Source of the DNA: Ptychodera flava | Lineage: Eukaryota > Hemichordata > Enteropneusta > Ptychoderidae | DNA length: 64,000 bases | NCBI RefSeq assembly: GCF_041260155.1 | Contig: NW_027248376.1 | Coordinates: 171,501 to 235,500, forward strand | Direction: 5' to 3' | Part shown: one piece after another, positions 35,720-48,391 of the stretch | Numbering within the stretch: the stretch's first letter is position 1 | How the letters are laid out: each line of letters opens with the position of its first letter | Notes under the pieces: generated by a model | The model's input: the letters and a program-made list of their open reading frames with translations, nothing else | What the model was told of the DNA's origin: nothing | Databases searched by the model: none | Translations under genes and position numbers: made by a program

Positions 35720-36415
35720 AGAAGTTACAAAAGTAAGGAATTTTATCTCCTGCAAACGTTCATACAGCGCCGCCTGTGGCGGGGGTCAAGAGGTCATCGT
35801 GTGGGCTTGTACCATCCTCTTTTGGCCTGAGACGTCCTCCAGGCAAGACTGCCATTTCGGCAGCTGGACCTTATCTGAACTTTAACAACGCCCTCCTCCT
35901 CCCCTTTCCACCACATTTATCATATATGGATTGTGTTTGGGCCCACAAGATTGGGCAAGATTAAATGAGTTACCTATGTAGGTGAATTCTTTGTTAGACT
36001 GTTAATTGGTCACCCATTTTGTGGCCCACTTTATGTATTTCACAGTTAGCAGCATGTTAATCATTGTAAGGAAATTTGTTTGTGTGTCAGTTTATTGGTC
36101 ACCAATTTTGTGGCCTAATTGATGTATCTCATCTTTGCAACTTTAATTTTATCACAAGTGTAAGTAGGTTAGTTATTGTAAGGTCACACGTTTTGTATTA
36201 TGCTTGCGTGTCATCAATTAGTGGCCTGTTTGATGTATTTTACAGTTACAGTTTCTCATTAAATGGTCACCCATTTGGTGGCCCATTTCTCCCACAAAGA
36301 CATGAGTTGGGTATTCCTTAATTTTGCTGGTGTTGTAGCTGGCCGGGGCACGGCATCACTACCAGTGATGTGGGGCCTTGTCCAGCATTGACAGCGTTTG
36401 CAGGGGATAAATAGG
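35720..36415 (+). mobile_element. Deletion derivative joined head-to-tail
   Basis: 696 bases. The first 170 match 31143-31312. A unique stretch of about 44 bases, rich in CCTCC, follows (35890-35933). The last 480 or so match 35243-35719, including the hairpin near the end. It has no coding capacity, so it is a non-autonomous form of the long element, directly abutting it with a shared AAA at the junction. Confidence 0.75.
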
Positions 36416-37171
36416 GTATTAAAATTGTCAATGACTTCAATAAAGTATATAATAATATCAGTGCCAATCATTTTTTTTATTTCGGCACAGTCCCCCATAG
36501 ATCTATCATCAGACTACAATTTCTGGTTTATGTTCTTTCCCCTCCATACTGTTGCTGCACAACGGTGTGGTATCGTGTGCCATATGATCATTTATTTTAT
36601 TTTTGAGAGTTCAAATCAGCAATTGTAATTGCTACACCGACAATCAACCATCCCGCTTGCTGAAATTCGAGACAGAGGTAGCTGTCACATTTAGTCGGCA
36701 TCTTTCCACTACAAAACCGACTAAAGATTTTAGTTAAATTGGGTAAATTAAAATATGTCTTGATCGTTTGAAATCGGCTGTTACGTATATCTAAGCGTTT
36801 CACACACAAAATGCAGAAATGTGTCAGGTAGTACCTGGCGAACATATCAGAGTTGTCTTTGCGTGCGCAGTGGACCTAAAGGCGATATGTCTACTTTATC
36901 TAAAATTCATATATCTTGTTTTCGTCACTCTTTAATATTCACTCAAATGATCAGAAATACACCTGAAAGTACATGACTACTTACCTGAACCAAGTCTATG
37001 CAAGCAACCGCATAGTTTTGTAAGTCCATTTCAATATGTACTTCAAAATATATCACTGTTATATTGTTTTATTACTTAATCAAACTTAATGTAAATACTG
37101 AATGCCATAAATCAGTCTCGCGCTGAATAACTACCAGTATACTGCATAGACCCTAAAATTGATGTTTATCG

Positions 37172-37300
37172 GCGCCAGTCTGGCGGTACTTCTTTTTTCT
37201 TGCATGCTTCTAGCTGATTGCAGGTGTTTAAATTCCTCTGTATATCAGTATCCGTACTGATAAGGGTTGAACAGACCCGTGACCCTAAGAAGGTCAATAG
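37172..37300. repeat. Boundary motif, array 2, start of copy III
   Basis: Near-identical to 26067-26195. CTGATAA lies at 37257-37263, with GGGT and ACCC following; the GAAG after the second word is TAAG here. Confidence 0.8.
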
Positions 37301-37826
37301 GGAAACTACGATTTCTGGCTTTTGTTTTTTCCCTCCATACTGTTGCTGCACAACGGTGTGAAACAGTGGGAAACTGTCTGTTTTTGGGGGTGACTCACAG
37401 TCCCTCGGGGTACAGACGTATGCTGTTGCCCTCATGGCCAGTCAATATGTGTGTAATGTTTACTTGCAGGAAATTAAGGAGAACACATTCGTTCTTGAGA
37501 AAAATATTGTCGAGGAGACACGTGTGAGTCAAGTTCTATATTTTCCTCTTTGCATTTGCGGCCGACTGTCATGTTTGTATATTATTGATTTTAGAAAATA
37601 GAGGCTCACTCGGGTAATTGTTGCCCTAGCGGATGATAAACACATACGTTGCTTTGTTTCGAATTAAATTCTAGGAGTGGGGATCTATTATACGAATAAC
37701 GTATATTATTAGGTTAAATTCCACACAAACATTTTAAGAAATACACAGACTACCACAAATTGTTCTTAAAAATAGACATGCTCGTGAGGGCGCTATTTCC
37801 TATTAATCATGTTGCTTGAAATTTAG

Positions 37827-38308
37827 TAGCTGTGGAAACGCAGCTATCTGTCGGCGGAGTAGCGGGGATCGCTATGCGGGTCAAAGGTCAACCCCGCCAC
37901 GGATAGCTGCGGGCCAACTGCCATCGAAAGTGGGTCAATTACGACGACACAACATGTATCGGAACTTTGAACGGCAAAATAAACCAAGGTCAGCGTAATT
38001 CAATAAAATGACCTATACCTGCCTGAACTCTGATTATTGCTCATTCCCTAACTCCTTTTGTGAACACAATTTCTGCTTCGTTTACGTAATTTGGCCGATT
38101 TTCCAAAGAGTACTCAAGATTTTCACTCCAGCACTCTATTGATATGCTAAAAGCGCTGTTAACGGTTACAGGTTTGTTACTGAATATAGCTGTACAAGCG
38201 ACATCGGACACGCAGCTTGAAATGCGGACAAATTTTATCAATAATGACCTTTGACCCGCATAGCGATCCCCGCTACTCCGCCAACAGATAGCTGCGTTTC
38301 CACAGCTA
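37827..38308. mobile_element. Foldback DNA element with 9-bp TSD, copy III
   Basis: Same element in segmental copy III, with intact inverted ends and the GAAATTTAG duplication on both sides. Confidence 0.75.
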
Positions 38309-39659
38309 GAAATTTAGTCGCTCGGCCAATAACGCTTGCAAGACCGCAATGCAATAAAATTAGCCCGAAGTATGAATTGTCGGTAAGCGTCTCTGCGTAT
38401 GAATTGCCTTCTTTAAATGCTGTATGGGGAAACTGCGCTGTTGACGTTGATGCGAATAGTCAGAGAAGCACATATACATTTTTGTACCAGTATTAACAAT
38501 CCATGTAGGCACAGAACTTGTTCGTGATATAGGGAACATCATAGTTTTTTACTCCATGGATCCACTATGTAGATATGTGGGACACCATGGAATGAATTTT
38601 CTTATTTCGGCCATACCACGTGTGCTGCAAATTTGAATATATTTTTTATAATTACTAAACTGATATGATCGTCAACAATTTGATGGTGATTTGTTGCAGT
38701 TCTAGCCCCTCCCAACATCTCCGGCGGCTTCTCTCTATTCTCGTCGCTGAACATCCGGGTTTTAGTATGTCGATTGAGTAATTTGTTGCGTCACATCATG
38801 GTGAAAACTTATGACAGAAGTTCGGATTTATCGACTGCTATACTGTACAATATATTCAACGTTTCAATGTAGATGAATGTTCAGTTCTAATGTATGTCAC
38901 ACAATTTCTGTATCGTTTGCTGTCTTGTAGCGTCTGATCTAAATCCACCTCTACGTTAGAACCCACTGAGAAGGAACTCGGCATGGCGTCTCAAACGAAA
39001 CTTTGTAGTAGTGTAACAGCTTTTGTACTTTAGAACTACTATAGGCAACAGGATGTCTGACCAGTACATAAGCCTAGGGGTAATTACAAATGCTCAGAAC
39101 AGCCATTTTATCCAATCACATACGCGCTTCGTGAAAGGTGTCAAAACATTGGGCTGATCTAACATTTGTAGATAAACATCGAGAACAGTAGTATTATGCA
39201 TGTGTTATAATCCCAAGCAGACCAGTTTCTGTGTTGGGAAAAGTTAGAATTGAGGTTGAGGCAGACATCGGCAAGACCCACTTAAAAGTTGTCGTCCCAT
39301 ATGTTGACCTACATTTTCTTCAATTGAACATATTTCACATTGTAGTATTAAGGGTTCACAGCGTCAAAGAAATAATCTTTCGATTGAGAATTCTTATGGA
39401 TTTTGCAAATGTTGTGCCTATCTGACATTAGTGTACGTTAGATAACATATTTTGAAATTATCATTTCTTTCAATCATTGACAGTAGTGGGGGAATATCTT
39501 CCCCAACTACTGTCTGTGTTCAGATAGTAGATATTTCATTGGACATTCAGTCTTTGGTAATGCGCGGCTTTTAATATATAATTTATTAGAACATCGTTTT
39601 ACAAGATTCAAAATATATCTATTATCTTTCACTTTTCTATACTCATTCGAATTCGTCAG

Positions 39660-39751
39660 CAATTACTGGGATCGTTTTTGGCCTGCTTATCGTTATCGGC
39701 GTTGCTGCTGCTCTCGGATATTACTCGTACAGACGGAGACAAATTTTACCG
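39660..39751 (+). CDS. Putative transmembrane exon, copy III
   Basis: Same exon with several substitutions: GLLIVIGVAAALGYYSYRRR, then QILP. The hydrophobic helix and basic flank are preserved. Just after the GTAAGG donor the sequence jumps to the region before the tail exon, so the intron here is only about 90 bases instead of about 835. Confidence 0.5.
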
Positions 39752-39840
39752 GTAAGGCTCTACTGCCAAGTCGGCCGCCATTACTATCTGGGCGTTTAAC
39801 ATGTCCACTCTCTTTGCTGTCGGAAGTATCCGGTCCTTGG

Positions 39841-40028
39841 TCAGAGCTCGCCATGTCTGCTCTGGGTGTGAGAAAATCAAAGTCAAGACAACTGAGGCCT
39901 TCTCATATGACGTAACTCTGGTTAATGATAATCTAGGAAGGTCGGTGAGAAACACCCGAACAAAACACACGAAGAAAATCGAACTGCCTCAGAGCTGCAG
40001 AGGTCCTGACAGAAGCCTTGGTCAATGA
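39841..40028 (+). CDS. Possible cytoplasmic-tail exon, copy III
   Basis: Here the phase-0 frame is open: VRARHVCSGCEKIKVKTTEA, then FSYDVTLVND and a stop after RSLGQ. The acceptor word TTCTAG seen in copies I and II is CCTTGG in this copy, so splicing would need another site. Confidence 0.2.
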
Positions 40029-40936
40029 TTAACTTCTTTCTTCCAGTATAAAAATAGCGACATGTGTTGTCATGTTTTTATGATAAATTATATCAACAAT
40101 ATGAACGATGAGACGAGCCGAGACGAGGCAGGTGCAACCAGACCCTGTAAGTCAACATGTGTGAGTCTAACCCATCGTCCCCCTCGGCCAATACAAGTTG
40201 TAGCGAAGGATGTTCATGTTCACAGCAACATGTCAAATAATTTTTTGCAAAATTGAGGAAAATGTTAATGTTTTTATTGATTGTATTTACAATTGCTATA
40301 GTAATTTGCATAATTTGAAAACAATCAAGCTCACCTTGATGTGTTGGTGTACATTGGGTAGGGGTATTCGTCGCTCGTGCTGAAACCGCACCTTCTGCCA
40401 GACAAAACTTGCTGAATTTCAATTCCGTGTATACACTAACTAGTATTCTGTGTCGCTTTCCATTTTTATGTTAACAAATGGAAAAACACCCTGTATGAAC
40501 TACCATTGCCAGCAGGGAAAATTGCCACCAGCCTAAACACTCGTCTGACGTAACACAACTCACTCTCACTTTTCTTTATGGCTTCATATTACAGTTTCTT
40601 TCACTTAGTCCTAGGGCTTACCTTGAAATATATGTAATCGTGGTAGCCGAAGGGGCTATAGGGAGTCTATTTTGCCCTGTAATTTAAGTAGTGCTACTTT
40701 GAAACAGAAGATCTAAATCAGTTTCTAAGAAACTTTCTTCGAATTCCTCCTACTCAGTGGTACAAATTCACACTACATCGAGATCATTACAGCAATAAAA
40801 GAAATGAAAATAAATTGCGATTTCTCCCTACTGTGTGATATTGTTCTCAATACTTTTATCTTGTGCTCCACACATTTCTTCTTCATCTTGACCTAATCCG
40901 AATCACAATCATAACCACCGCAGAGGAAGCACCACT

Positions 40937-40942
40937 ATCATC

Positions 40943-40974
<32 letters not shown>

Positions 40975-41032
40975 GTCATCATCATCATCATCATCACCAT
41001 CATCATCAACAATCATCATCATCATCATCATA
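40937..41032. repeat. (ATC)n microsatellite, copy III
   Basis: Longest of the three TCA runs, with a few interruptions (CGTCATC, CACCATC). On the minus strand it gives a poly-Asp open frame that is not a gene. Confidence 0.95.
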
Positions 41033-42342
41033 ATGTTCACAATCTCGGAATAAGTGATCATATGACGTGTAAAGACATTTCCTGTCAATAATCCATCAAG
41101 ACTCAAGTATTGATATCATATGAGACAAGGTGAGCATGCGCGTTTCAGTATCAAAACATCTGTCCATGGTCCTTCAGCCGTAATCCTTGTGACTCAGTAA
41201 GTGAGCAGAAATATGATTAAGTTGGATATCAATTAGACTATATCATTCAGCCTTGAAATGCTGATAGCAGAACAACTCGAAAGCTGTCAAAGATACGTGG
41301 ATTTATTACAGAGATATAGGTAACCTGAATTAGTGGTTAGATGATAGTTATCACGGGGGGGGGGGGGGCAGGTTGTGCTGAAATCAAAAATGGAGATGGG
41401 AGCATAGTGAGTAGGAATGTATTAAACACTTCATAAATATCGACATCAATAAAGTATTTATCGGCGCCCTTTTTTTGATTTCAGCACACTCGCCCTGATA
41501 GATCTATCACCAGACTACAATTTCTTGCTTTTGTTCCCCCCCCCCCCACTCCATATTGTTGCTGCACAACGGTCTTTCTGTGGAATGCAGGGAAGAGGAT
41601 GGAGATTTTGATGTTCGGTTAATATCTGCTAAATATGCTAGTCTCTCTTCAAATTTTCTTCAACTTTAAAACAAATGAGCATCGTGAATGTTACGCATAA
41701 AACATGCAATATCACCACAAAACAGAGTTGTCTCGTGCCAGTGTAATAAAACCATACATATGAGCATTTTACTTTTCAGAGTTCAAATAATCTATTGTCA
41801 ATGTTACACCAACAATCAAATAGCGCACATGCTAAAATTCGAGACTAAGGTATCTGTCACATTCGTCGGCAACTTTCGACTATAATACCGGCGAAAGATT
41901 TTACTTAAATTGGGTAAGTTAAAATATATCTTGATCATTGGAAACAGGCTGTTACGTATATCTAAGCGTTTAACACACACACAATACAGAAATACGTAAG
42001 GTAGTTTCTCGCGAATATATCAGAGCTGTGTTTGCGTGCGCAGTGGACCTAAATGCAATGTGTCCATTTAATCAAAAATTCATATATCTTGCTTTCGTCA
42101 CTCATAAATTTTGATGCAAATGATCAGATATACACCAGAAAATCACTCAACTGCATACCTGAACTAAGTCTATCCACCAACCGTATTGTTTTGTATGTCC
42201 ATTTCATTATGTGCTTTGAAATATATCACTATTATGTTGTTTCATTTTTTTATCAAACTCAATGTAAATATTGAATGCCATTAATCAATCTGGCGCTGAA
42301 TAACGACCAGTATCCTGCGTAGACCCTAAAATTGATGTTTAT

Positions 42343-42470
42343 CGGCTCCAGTCTGGCGGTACTTTTTTTTTCTTGCATGCTTCCAACTGAATGCAGGTGT
42401 TCAAATTTCTCTGTATATCAGTATCCGTGCTGATAAGGGTTGAACAGACCTGTGACCCGAACAAGGTCAT
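42343..42470. repeat. Boundary motif, array 2, end of copy III
   Basis: More diverged copy starting GGCTCCAGTCTGGCGGTAC, with CTGATAA at 42430-42436, GGGT, ACCC and GAAC. It follows the last unit, so array 2 is flanked by this motif at its right edge. Confidence 0.8.
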
Positions 42471-43860
42471 TCGGGTCAAACACTACGTGGCCATTCTAGC
42501 CATCGCAACAAGAGCATTATCAATTTTAAGTACTAGAAATGCAACGTTAGAAAATAACCTAGAATCTTCAATCAAAGTGAAAGAAGAGAACCAGTAAATT
42601 TGTAAATTGTAATTTTCGATTTCTTTTAGTGCAATGTTGCCACTCGGATGATCTATGTCAACAGAAAGGCTTTGCAATGACGATAAATAACTAATTCATG
42701 ACGCATAACACTGTTGTTAGGTATGGACTAAGTGAGGGGAAACCTAAGTCTCAAACGTAAACTTCGTCATTAGGGCAATGGATGGTTTATGTGATTTTTA
42801 TTGTTCAAATGGCTCTGTATTTTCGTTACTTGGGTTACCAAGAAAATCTTAACTTAGATGCCTGTGAAATATGCCCTTTAGACACGTGCATGCTACCTAT
42901 CTATTGAACAGAAGAAACCATGTCGTAAATTCAAAACTATAGTTTGACTGAAAATCGTGAACACGGCTTGCCATACCGAATACGGCTGCGCAAAGTGTGA
43001 TAAGCAGATTTTTAACGTGCATGCACGCACGTCTTCTCAAAACTCGATGATTCGCTTATGAAGCATTGAGAATGGCAATTCTGGGATAAAGTATTGAAAT
43101 TCATGCGGTAACAATACAAAATACATACAATGTGAGTCACATTAATTCTGTGGGGCCGTCAAAAAGGAAACATTGGCCATATTTGTCCCATCTGTTTGAC
43201 ATTTCATCAAATCTGCCGTCCAATCGTTACTGTGGGTCTTGGCATCATGTCGCCACAACAAAGACCGACATCTAAGTACTAAAACCATTGGATGACATAA
43301 TCATGTTATTATTATTGTTTATTGAATTAATTGAATCTGAATCTGACAATGAAACAAAAAAGGACCCATATTTGATTGTAGACTCTGTCAATGCATCTCG
43401 TGCAATCGTTGAAATCACCTTCCATTAACCCAGAGCTATTCATATCCCGCTGAATTTTCTGGTCCCTCCTGTATTTTCGCATGCAGCCTAAGTGCTCTTC
43501 ATGGGAAATGCCAACAATTTGACGTTCTGTAATTGGACAATCTTTCAACAAAGGACAGAACATATTGTTTGTATTTGTTGTTGCTTTGACAGTTTTTAAT
43601 TTTAGTGTTTGTATTTTCCTAAGATGCCTGTAAAAGGGTTTATTCCTTGATTTACATAAATAAACAAATAAATAAATAAATAAATAAATAAATAGATAGA
43701 TAGATAAATGAATAAATAAATAGATTTATTAATTCATTCATTCATTAATAAATTAATATAAACGAAACAAATAAGCAGACAGAAAGACAGACAGACAGGC
43801 AAATAAGCGCATGACAAAATTGAACTGTCATCTGTAAAATCTTGGTTTCTAACAAATTAC
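42471..43860. other. Mostly non-coding stretch after array 2
   Basis: A minus-strand frame at 43327-43563 includes CPLLKDCPITERQ and CTRCIDRVYNQIW. It reads like protein, but I cannot assign a family or splice sites. An AAAT-type microsatellite lies at 43656-43730. No other feature seen. Confidence 0.4.
43656..43730. repeat. (AAAT)n-type microsatellite
   Basis: AAAT/GATA-like tetranucleotide run, followed by ATTC repeats. Confidence 0.9.
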
Positions 43861-44023
43861 CTACAGCGACATGCATATCTATTCTCTCTTCATACAGATG
43901 ATACCCGTGTTTCTCACCATCAGAGCAGGATTTTTCTCTAAATCCTAAAGGACATTCACATTCGCATGATGGATTTTGTGTAAACCTATCGTTATCTTGT
44001 TTACAAGGTCGTGTATGGGACAT
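43861..44023 (-). CDS. EGF-like exon
   Basis: A minus-strand block after a GTTTAG acceptor and ending at a GCTGTAG/GTAATT donor. It encodes RPCKQDNDRFTQNPSCECEC, then PLGFREKSCSDGEKHG. The stretch CECPLGFREKSC fits the EGF signature C-x-C-x2-G-F-x4-C exactly. EGF-like modules are extracellular. No partner exon is recognised nearby; it may belong to the same kind of receptor gene as the PAN/CUB exons or be a stray fragment. Confidence 0.45.
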
Positions 44024-47000
44024 CTAAACGTCGTCTCCCGCTCTGGCAAAGTTACACAGGGTGAGCATGAATGATAACAGTATTTAATGAACTAATATTC
44101 ATATATCGATACAAAGATTATATTTTTTGATAAATTCATGCTTGTTGTCAAGTAAATTGACGAGAAAACTTCAAAGGTTCAAGAGAAGTTTAGTGTGTCG
44201 AATTCGCTAGGAGATCACCAACTTGTTCTCGGAAAAAATGGCGTGGAGGTGAAGGGGATTGCGCTTTGCAGACGGACAAGCGGGAACTTTTCCATACTTA
44301 TGCGCCAAACTTGGCAATCGTAAGCTTGTTCACTCGGTGACCTGTTGAGGTTTAAGATGTTCAGTTTTGCGGATCCTTCGGCCGTGGTACGCGAAGGATC
44401 GAGGAAGGGATACAATCGCATGCATTGTTCTGCCGCATGCCTTCATGCAAAATAAAAGCGGCACTTCACTTCGCCAGTCGGCCTTCATGTGGCTTGATAA
44501 GTCCACAGAAACAATGTTTTTTTCATACCTGTAACTACTTTTTTCATATATTTTATTTTATTTCATGCCTGTAATTGTTTTGCAAGCCTAAAATTTATAT
44601 TTCATGCCTGTTTTATTTTTATTTTTGTAACCTTTGAATCTACAAGACCGATCGCTGTCAGACAGGATCAAGAGCCTACTTTTCGTCCCAAATTTGGCAT
44701 TCTTAAACCTAACAAATATCATCAGGCTACACATATTACTCATCTGTCTTCGGGATCGACAGTATTTTATTAACTTAATGCCAAAATTCTTCTTTTCGGC
44801 ACTTTGCTACATAAATGGATTATTGTTGCCACAGGTCCTATACGGGCTGTCTTCGACACCTTTTTCAGCAAATGTCCGATTTCAGAATAATTTTGACAAC
44901 TTAATCTCATTTTAATCAAGGTCATTTATAAACGATATTCTTTTGTCTGTTTTTTACCCAACATGTGCAAGGCGACGTCAATATAGCAGGCTCTGAAGTA
45001 AACTGACCAAAGAAAACGTGGGCAAATTAAAAGCCCCAGGCTGGTAAAAACAAAACAACACAAAAACAAAACAACTAAAAAAAAAACAAATTAAAGAACG
45101 CAAAAAATTCATTATAGGGCAACAAATCATTTATACTGTTGGAGAATTCAGTCGTTCATAAACTTCTCATCCATGGAATACGAACACAACAGCCGATACC
45201 GACGATAAGAAGAACAGCCAAGACGATTAACACTATACCATATACTGGCAGTCCTGCATTAATGGTGTTGAAATTTAGCATGAATGCATGCATGCATGCA
45301 GCCTAACGTCAATAATCTATTGACGTCAGATACACACATTGATTTAATGAAAAAGACTTCTTTAGAAATATTACAAAATATATCGTTTCTATGCTGATCA
45401 GACTACAATTTGCTTATTAATTCATTATTCATGTACAGTGTCTGCCAACGATGTGCACCGAACTCGGTAGACTGCCCAACGATAAATAATCTAGACTTGA
45501 GTTACAACATTACAATATGAATAAAATTGCTGTTAAATTCACTATTTTCTTGTCGGTTTGCATGTGACAATCTTTGCAACAATATGACCACTCCTTATGT
45601 TGCATGATGCGCTCAAATTGACAAGACCGAGAACTAGAATAATTATCTCCAGTTTCGGCGTGCATATCACTGCAGTTGTAACCTGGCACACTGGCGACGT
45701 TTGTTCAACACTCACAAGCAGAGTACAGAAGCAGGCGTCGAAAGCGCACTAGAAAGAAGTCGACAGAGACAGTCTTGACAGATCAGCAGCTCTGATGTAG
45801 ACCTTTACAAAATCAACTAAGTAGCAACTGAAATCCCTTTTGGATAGTCGTTGGTTTACAGTGTTCATACAGCATCGTTAACAATAACGTCGCTGTTCTT
45901 TGAACTCATTTGAAATAAAGTTTAGGTATGCCTATCTGAAAATGGTGCCTTTCACATTGGGCGACTATACTTGTGATATACTATATGCTGTGACCACGTT
46001 GTCGACACAGAAGCTTGGACACAGCCGATTTTGTTCGATTTACTAATGCATAACACATGAAAAAGTAAAAACAACTTTTGACGCACAATTTTGAAAAATA
46101 AATAACATTTTACCGCTTACGTTGTACCTTGTTTTATTAAGTTTAATAAATAAATATCAGTTGCCTTCTCATCAATCCCTTCCTTGAGTTTATTCATCAA
46201 GTATTAACCTTGTTGAAAATTAATTTGAGTTCAACTGTGCTGTATTGTACATATAGTACGGGGGATTTATTTTGGCGTCTCGACCTCTTAGGTCGCGCTT
46301 TTTTGTTAGAAAATTACTGGCATCATACAATACATAAATTCGCCAATATTTGAAAATCAGAATAGCCGCCGTATCTGCCTCAACTCAACCGGAAAAAATA
46401 ATTTTATATTTCATAAATATAAGACGGTAAACACTACATTTCCTTGGTGGGCTCTAAGATGAACCCACTTTTAGAATCTGAAAATTCTACAACGATATGG
46501 GTCCCTCACCAGACTAACACACTCAAGACACACGAAGGATTTGTTTCCGTTGTGTGGGTATTCCCTATGTGGGTGAATGGTATCGGAACGGGTTTCAATG
46601 TTGTTGACAATTCAAAATCACAAAATTGTAAAACCTCAGCCTACCACAGCTTTTATTGAACATGCGGTCCGGTGGAAGAATCTTGTACCTTTTCCTCCTG
46701 TCGTAGGCCTTACAGTCTTCTTTGAGAGGCTTGAGCAATGACATACTGATGAGACGTCGATTTATATATTTTCATATAAATTGTTTGCCTCTGTGTATTG
46801 CCAATAAATAATGAAGCATATTTGTTTTTACCTATCCTCAATAGCAACCTCATCATGTCATGTGTCATGAACAAACTTTAATAAAAAAATGAAAGAATGT
46901 GTGTATTGTACTTCAGTTATTAGATTGAGACGACTTGATCAAAAAAGTTACTTGCATCTCGTACTGAATGATATCAGTGAGCTTTTATTGTGAGTTTTCA

Positions 47001-48391
47001 TCGCATATAAAACAGATAAACTAATCCATCGCAAACCGTGACGAGAAGTTTTGAAAAAAATGTCATATTCTGTAATGCAGATATTATATAATTACACATC
47101 ATTATATGTCTTTGAAGCAATTTGACTTTCCAAGATGAGTCATATTAGAAATTGTAGTAAACTTTCCTTTAATACATTAAAATTGATATGAACCCTTGAA
47201 ATTCATTTAAAAAACAGTGGTAAGAAAGGCTGTCTTTACGATAAACACCTATAAATTATGATTACCAACTTCTAAGAACATCGTCGCCAAGAATGAACCT
47301 GTACCTAAACTATTCGATGCCCTTTGCATCGTTCACTAAAATGTGTGAAATGGAAGCAATTGCATTAATATTTCAGATTTTTTATTTTGTTGACAGTTGA
47401 ATAACAAATGTAAACAGTTAGTTGAAAAGACTGAACTTAAACTAAAAACTTCAAGTACATTATACCGATTAAAAACAAAGGAATAACATCCGCTCTCTGA
47501 TTATGTCTCAATATTTGTGATGATATAATATGAACAAAACTCGCTTATCTACGACTGTTGTGAAAACGAAATACAAATAAACAAACAACTTTTAAAATTA
47601 ATAAAAATAGCATCACTCAAAATATCCGTTTGACGTGATTTGATTAAAAGATCAAATTGTAGTAGGTCTTATCTATGATCGTAATATCGTAAGATAGTAA
47701 TTATACATTTACACAACAGTCACATGAAATATACTTTGAACAGATGATAGCTCAAAAAGCGCTAGATTAGTGTAACAAGTAAACTGTTCTTAACGTGCAT
47801 TTGAATAGTAATAGTGGTAAAACAAATGCAAATCTTGGATATATAATATGATCTTTTGAAGGAAATCAATTATGGTTGGAATACTTGGTTATAAGAAAGA
47901 CACCGCCGTTATGTCCCACACAACTAAAACCTGTCTACAAACAGTTATATTATCTGCGTTCATAGATTTTTCAGTATTAAAATTGTCATTGCGTTTGAAG
48001 GTAAGCTGTTTTCACCAATGCTAAATTATACACTGCGAAACATCCAAGAGAGTAGTTTTATCCCTACAATGACATATTAGAGAAAATTTGCTATTTTGAT
48101 TATCTGAAAAGATGAAATACCAAAACTCTCTATTAATTACTAGTAATTCTAGGAAGTTCCATTCGTCGACTTGTGAGATAGACAGACTACAAAGAGACCG
48201 TTAGTAATGATGTACAATGCTCCAAAATCTTAAACTACAATACATATTATCGATGCTAGAGCATAGAGTACGTTACATTTCGATGTATCGTAATTTAAGT
48301 ATTATTTCGTACAAATCGCATTGAATGTATTGCTACATATACGTCACCCTTAAAATATACAAATGGTTGATTTTATTTCTCAGGTTAGGGC
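44024..48391. other. Long stretch with no recognised gene
   Basis: AT-rich, with poly-A rich runs near 45050-45100 and no exon I can support. The right end (about 47600-48391) is presumably the 3' untranslated or flanking region of the minus-strand glycosyltransferase gene. An AATAAA on the minus strand lies at 48372-48377, only about 15 bases past the stop codon, which seems too close to be the only poly-A signal. Confidence 0.45.

Larger units (their letters stand above)
31143..36415. mobile_element. 5.27-kb composite insertion in copy II
   Basis: An insertion defined by comparison with copy I. It is flanked by GTATTAAA on both sides (31135-31142 and 36416-36423). Copy I already has this word twice at the same site, so a true target duplication is likely but not proven. 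It consists of a long element (31143-35719) joined directly to a short derivative (35720-36415). The ends carry a subterminal inverted word: TTTATCTCCTGCAAACG about 23 bases from the left end and CGTTTGCAGGGGATAAA at the right end. The superfamily is unknown. Confidence 0.75.
26067..37171. repeat. Segmental tandem copy II, interrupted by an insertion
   Basis: Second copy of the 5.8-kb unit, running from boundary motif to boundary motif. Removing the insertion at 31143-36415 leaves about 5.83 kb, matching the copy I period. The 728 or so bases after the insertion (36416-37145) continue the copy I sequence from about 25325. Confidence 0.9.
37172..42342. repeat. Segmental tandem copy III
   Basis: Third copy, about 5.17 kb. 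It is shorter mainly because about 750 bases between the transmembrane exon and the tail exon are missing (junction near 39757). Its last kilobase is more diverged than copies I and II are from each other. It ends at another boundary motif (42343-42470), after which the sequence is unrelated. Confidence 0.85.

Noticed and set aside
36300..36415. Helitron 3' end, because of the CATCACTACCAGTGATG hairpin near the element end
   Set aside because: The hairpin lies about 55 bases from the end, no CTRR terminus is present, and the insertion appears to have a flanking direct repeat, unlike Helitrons.
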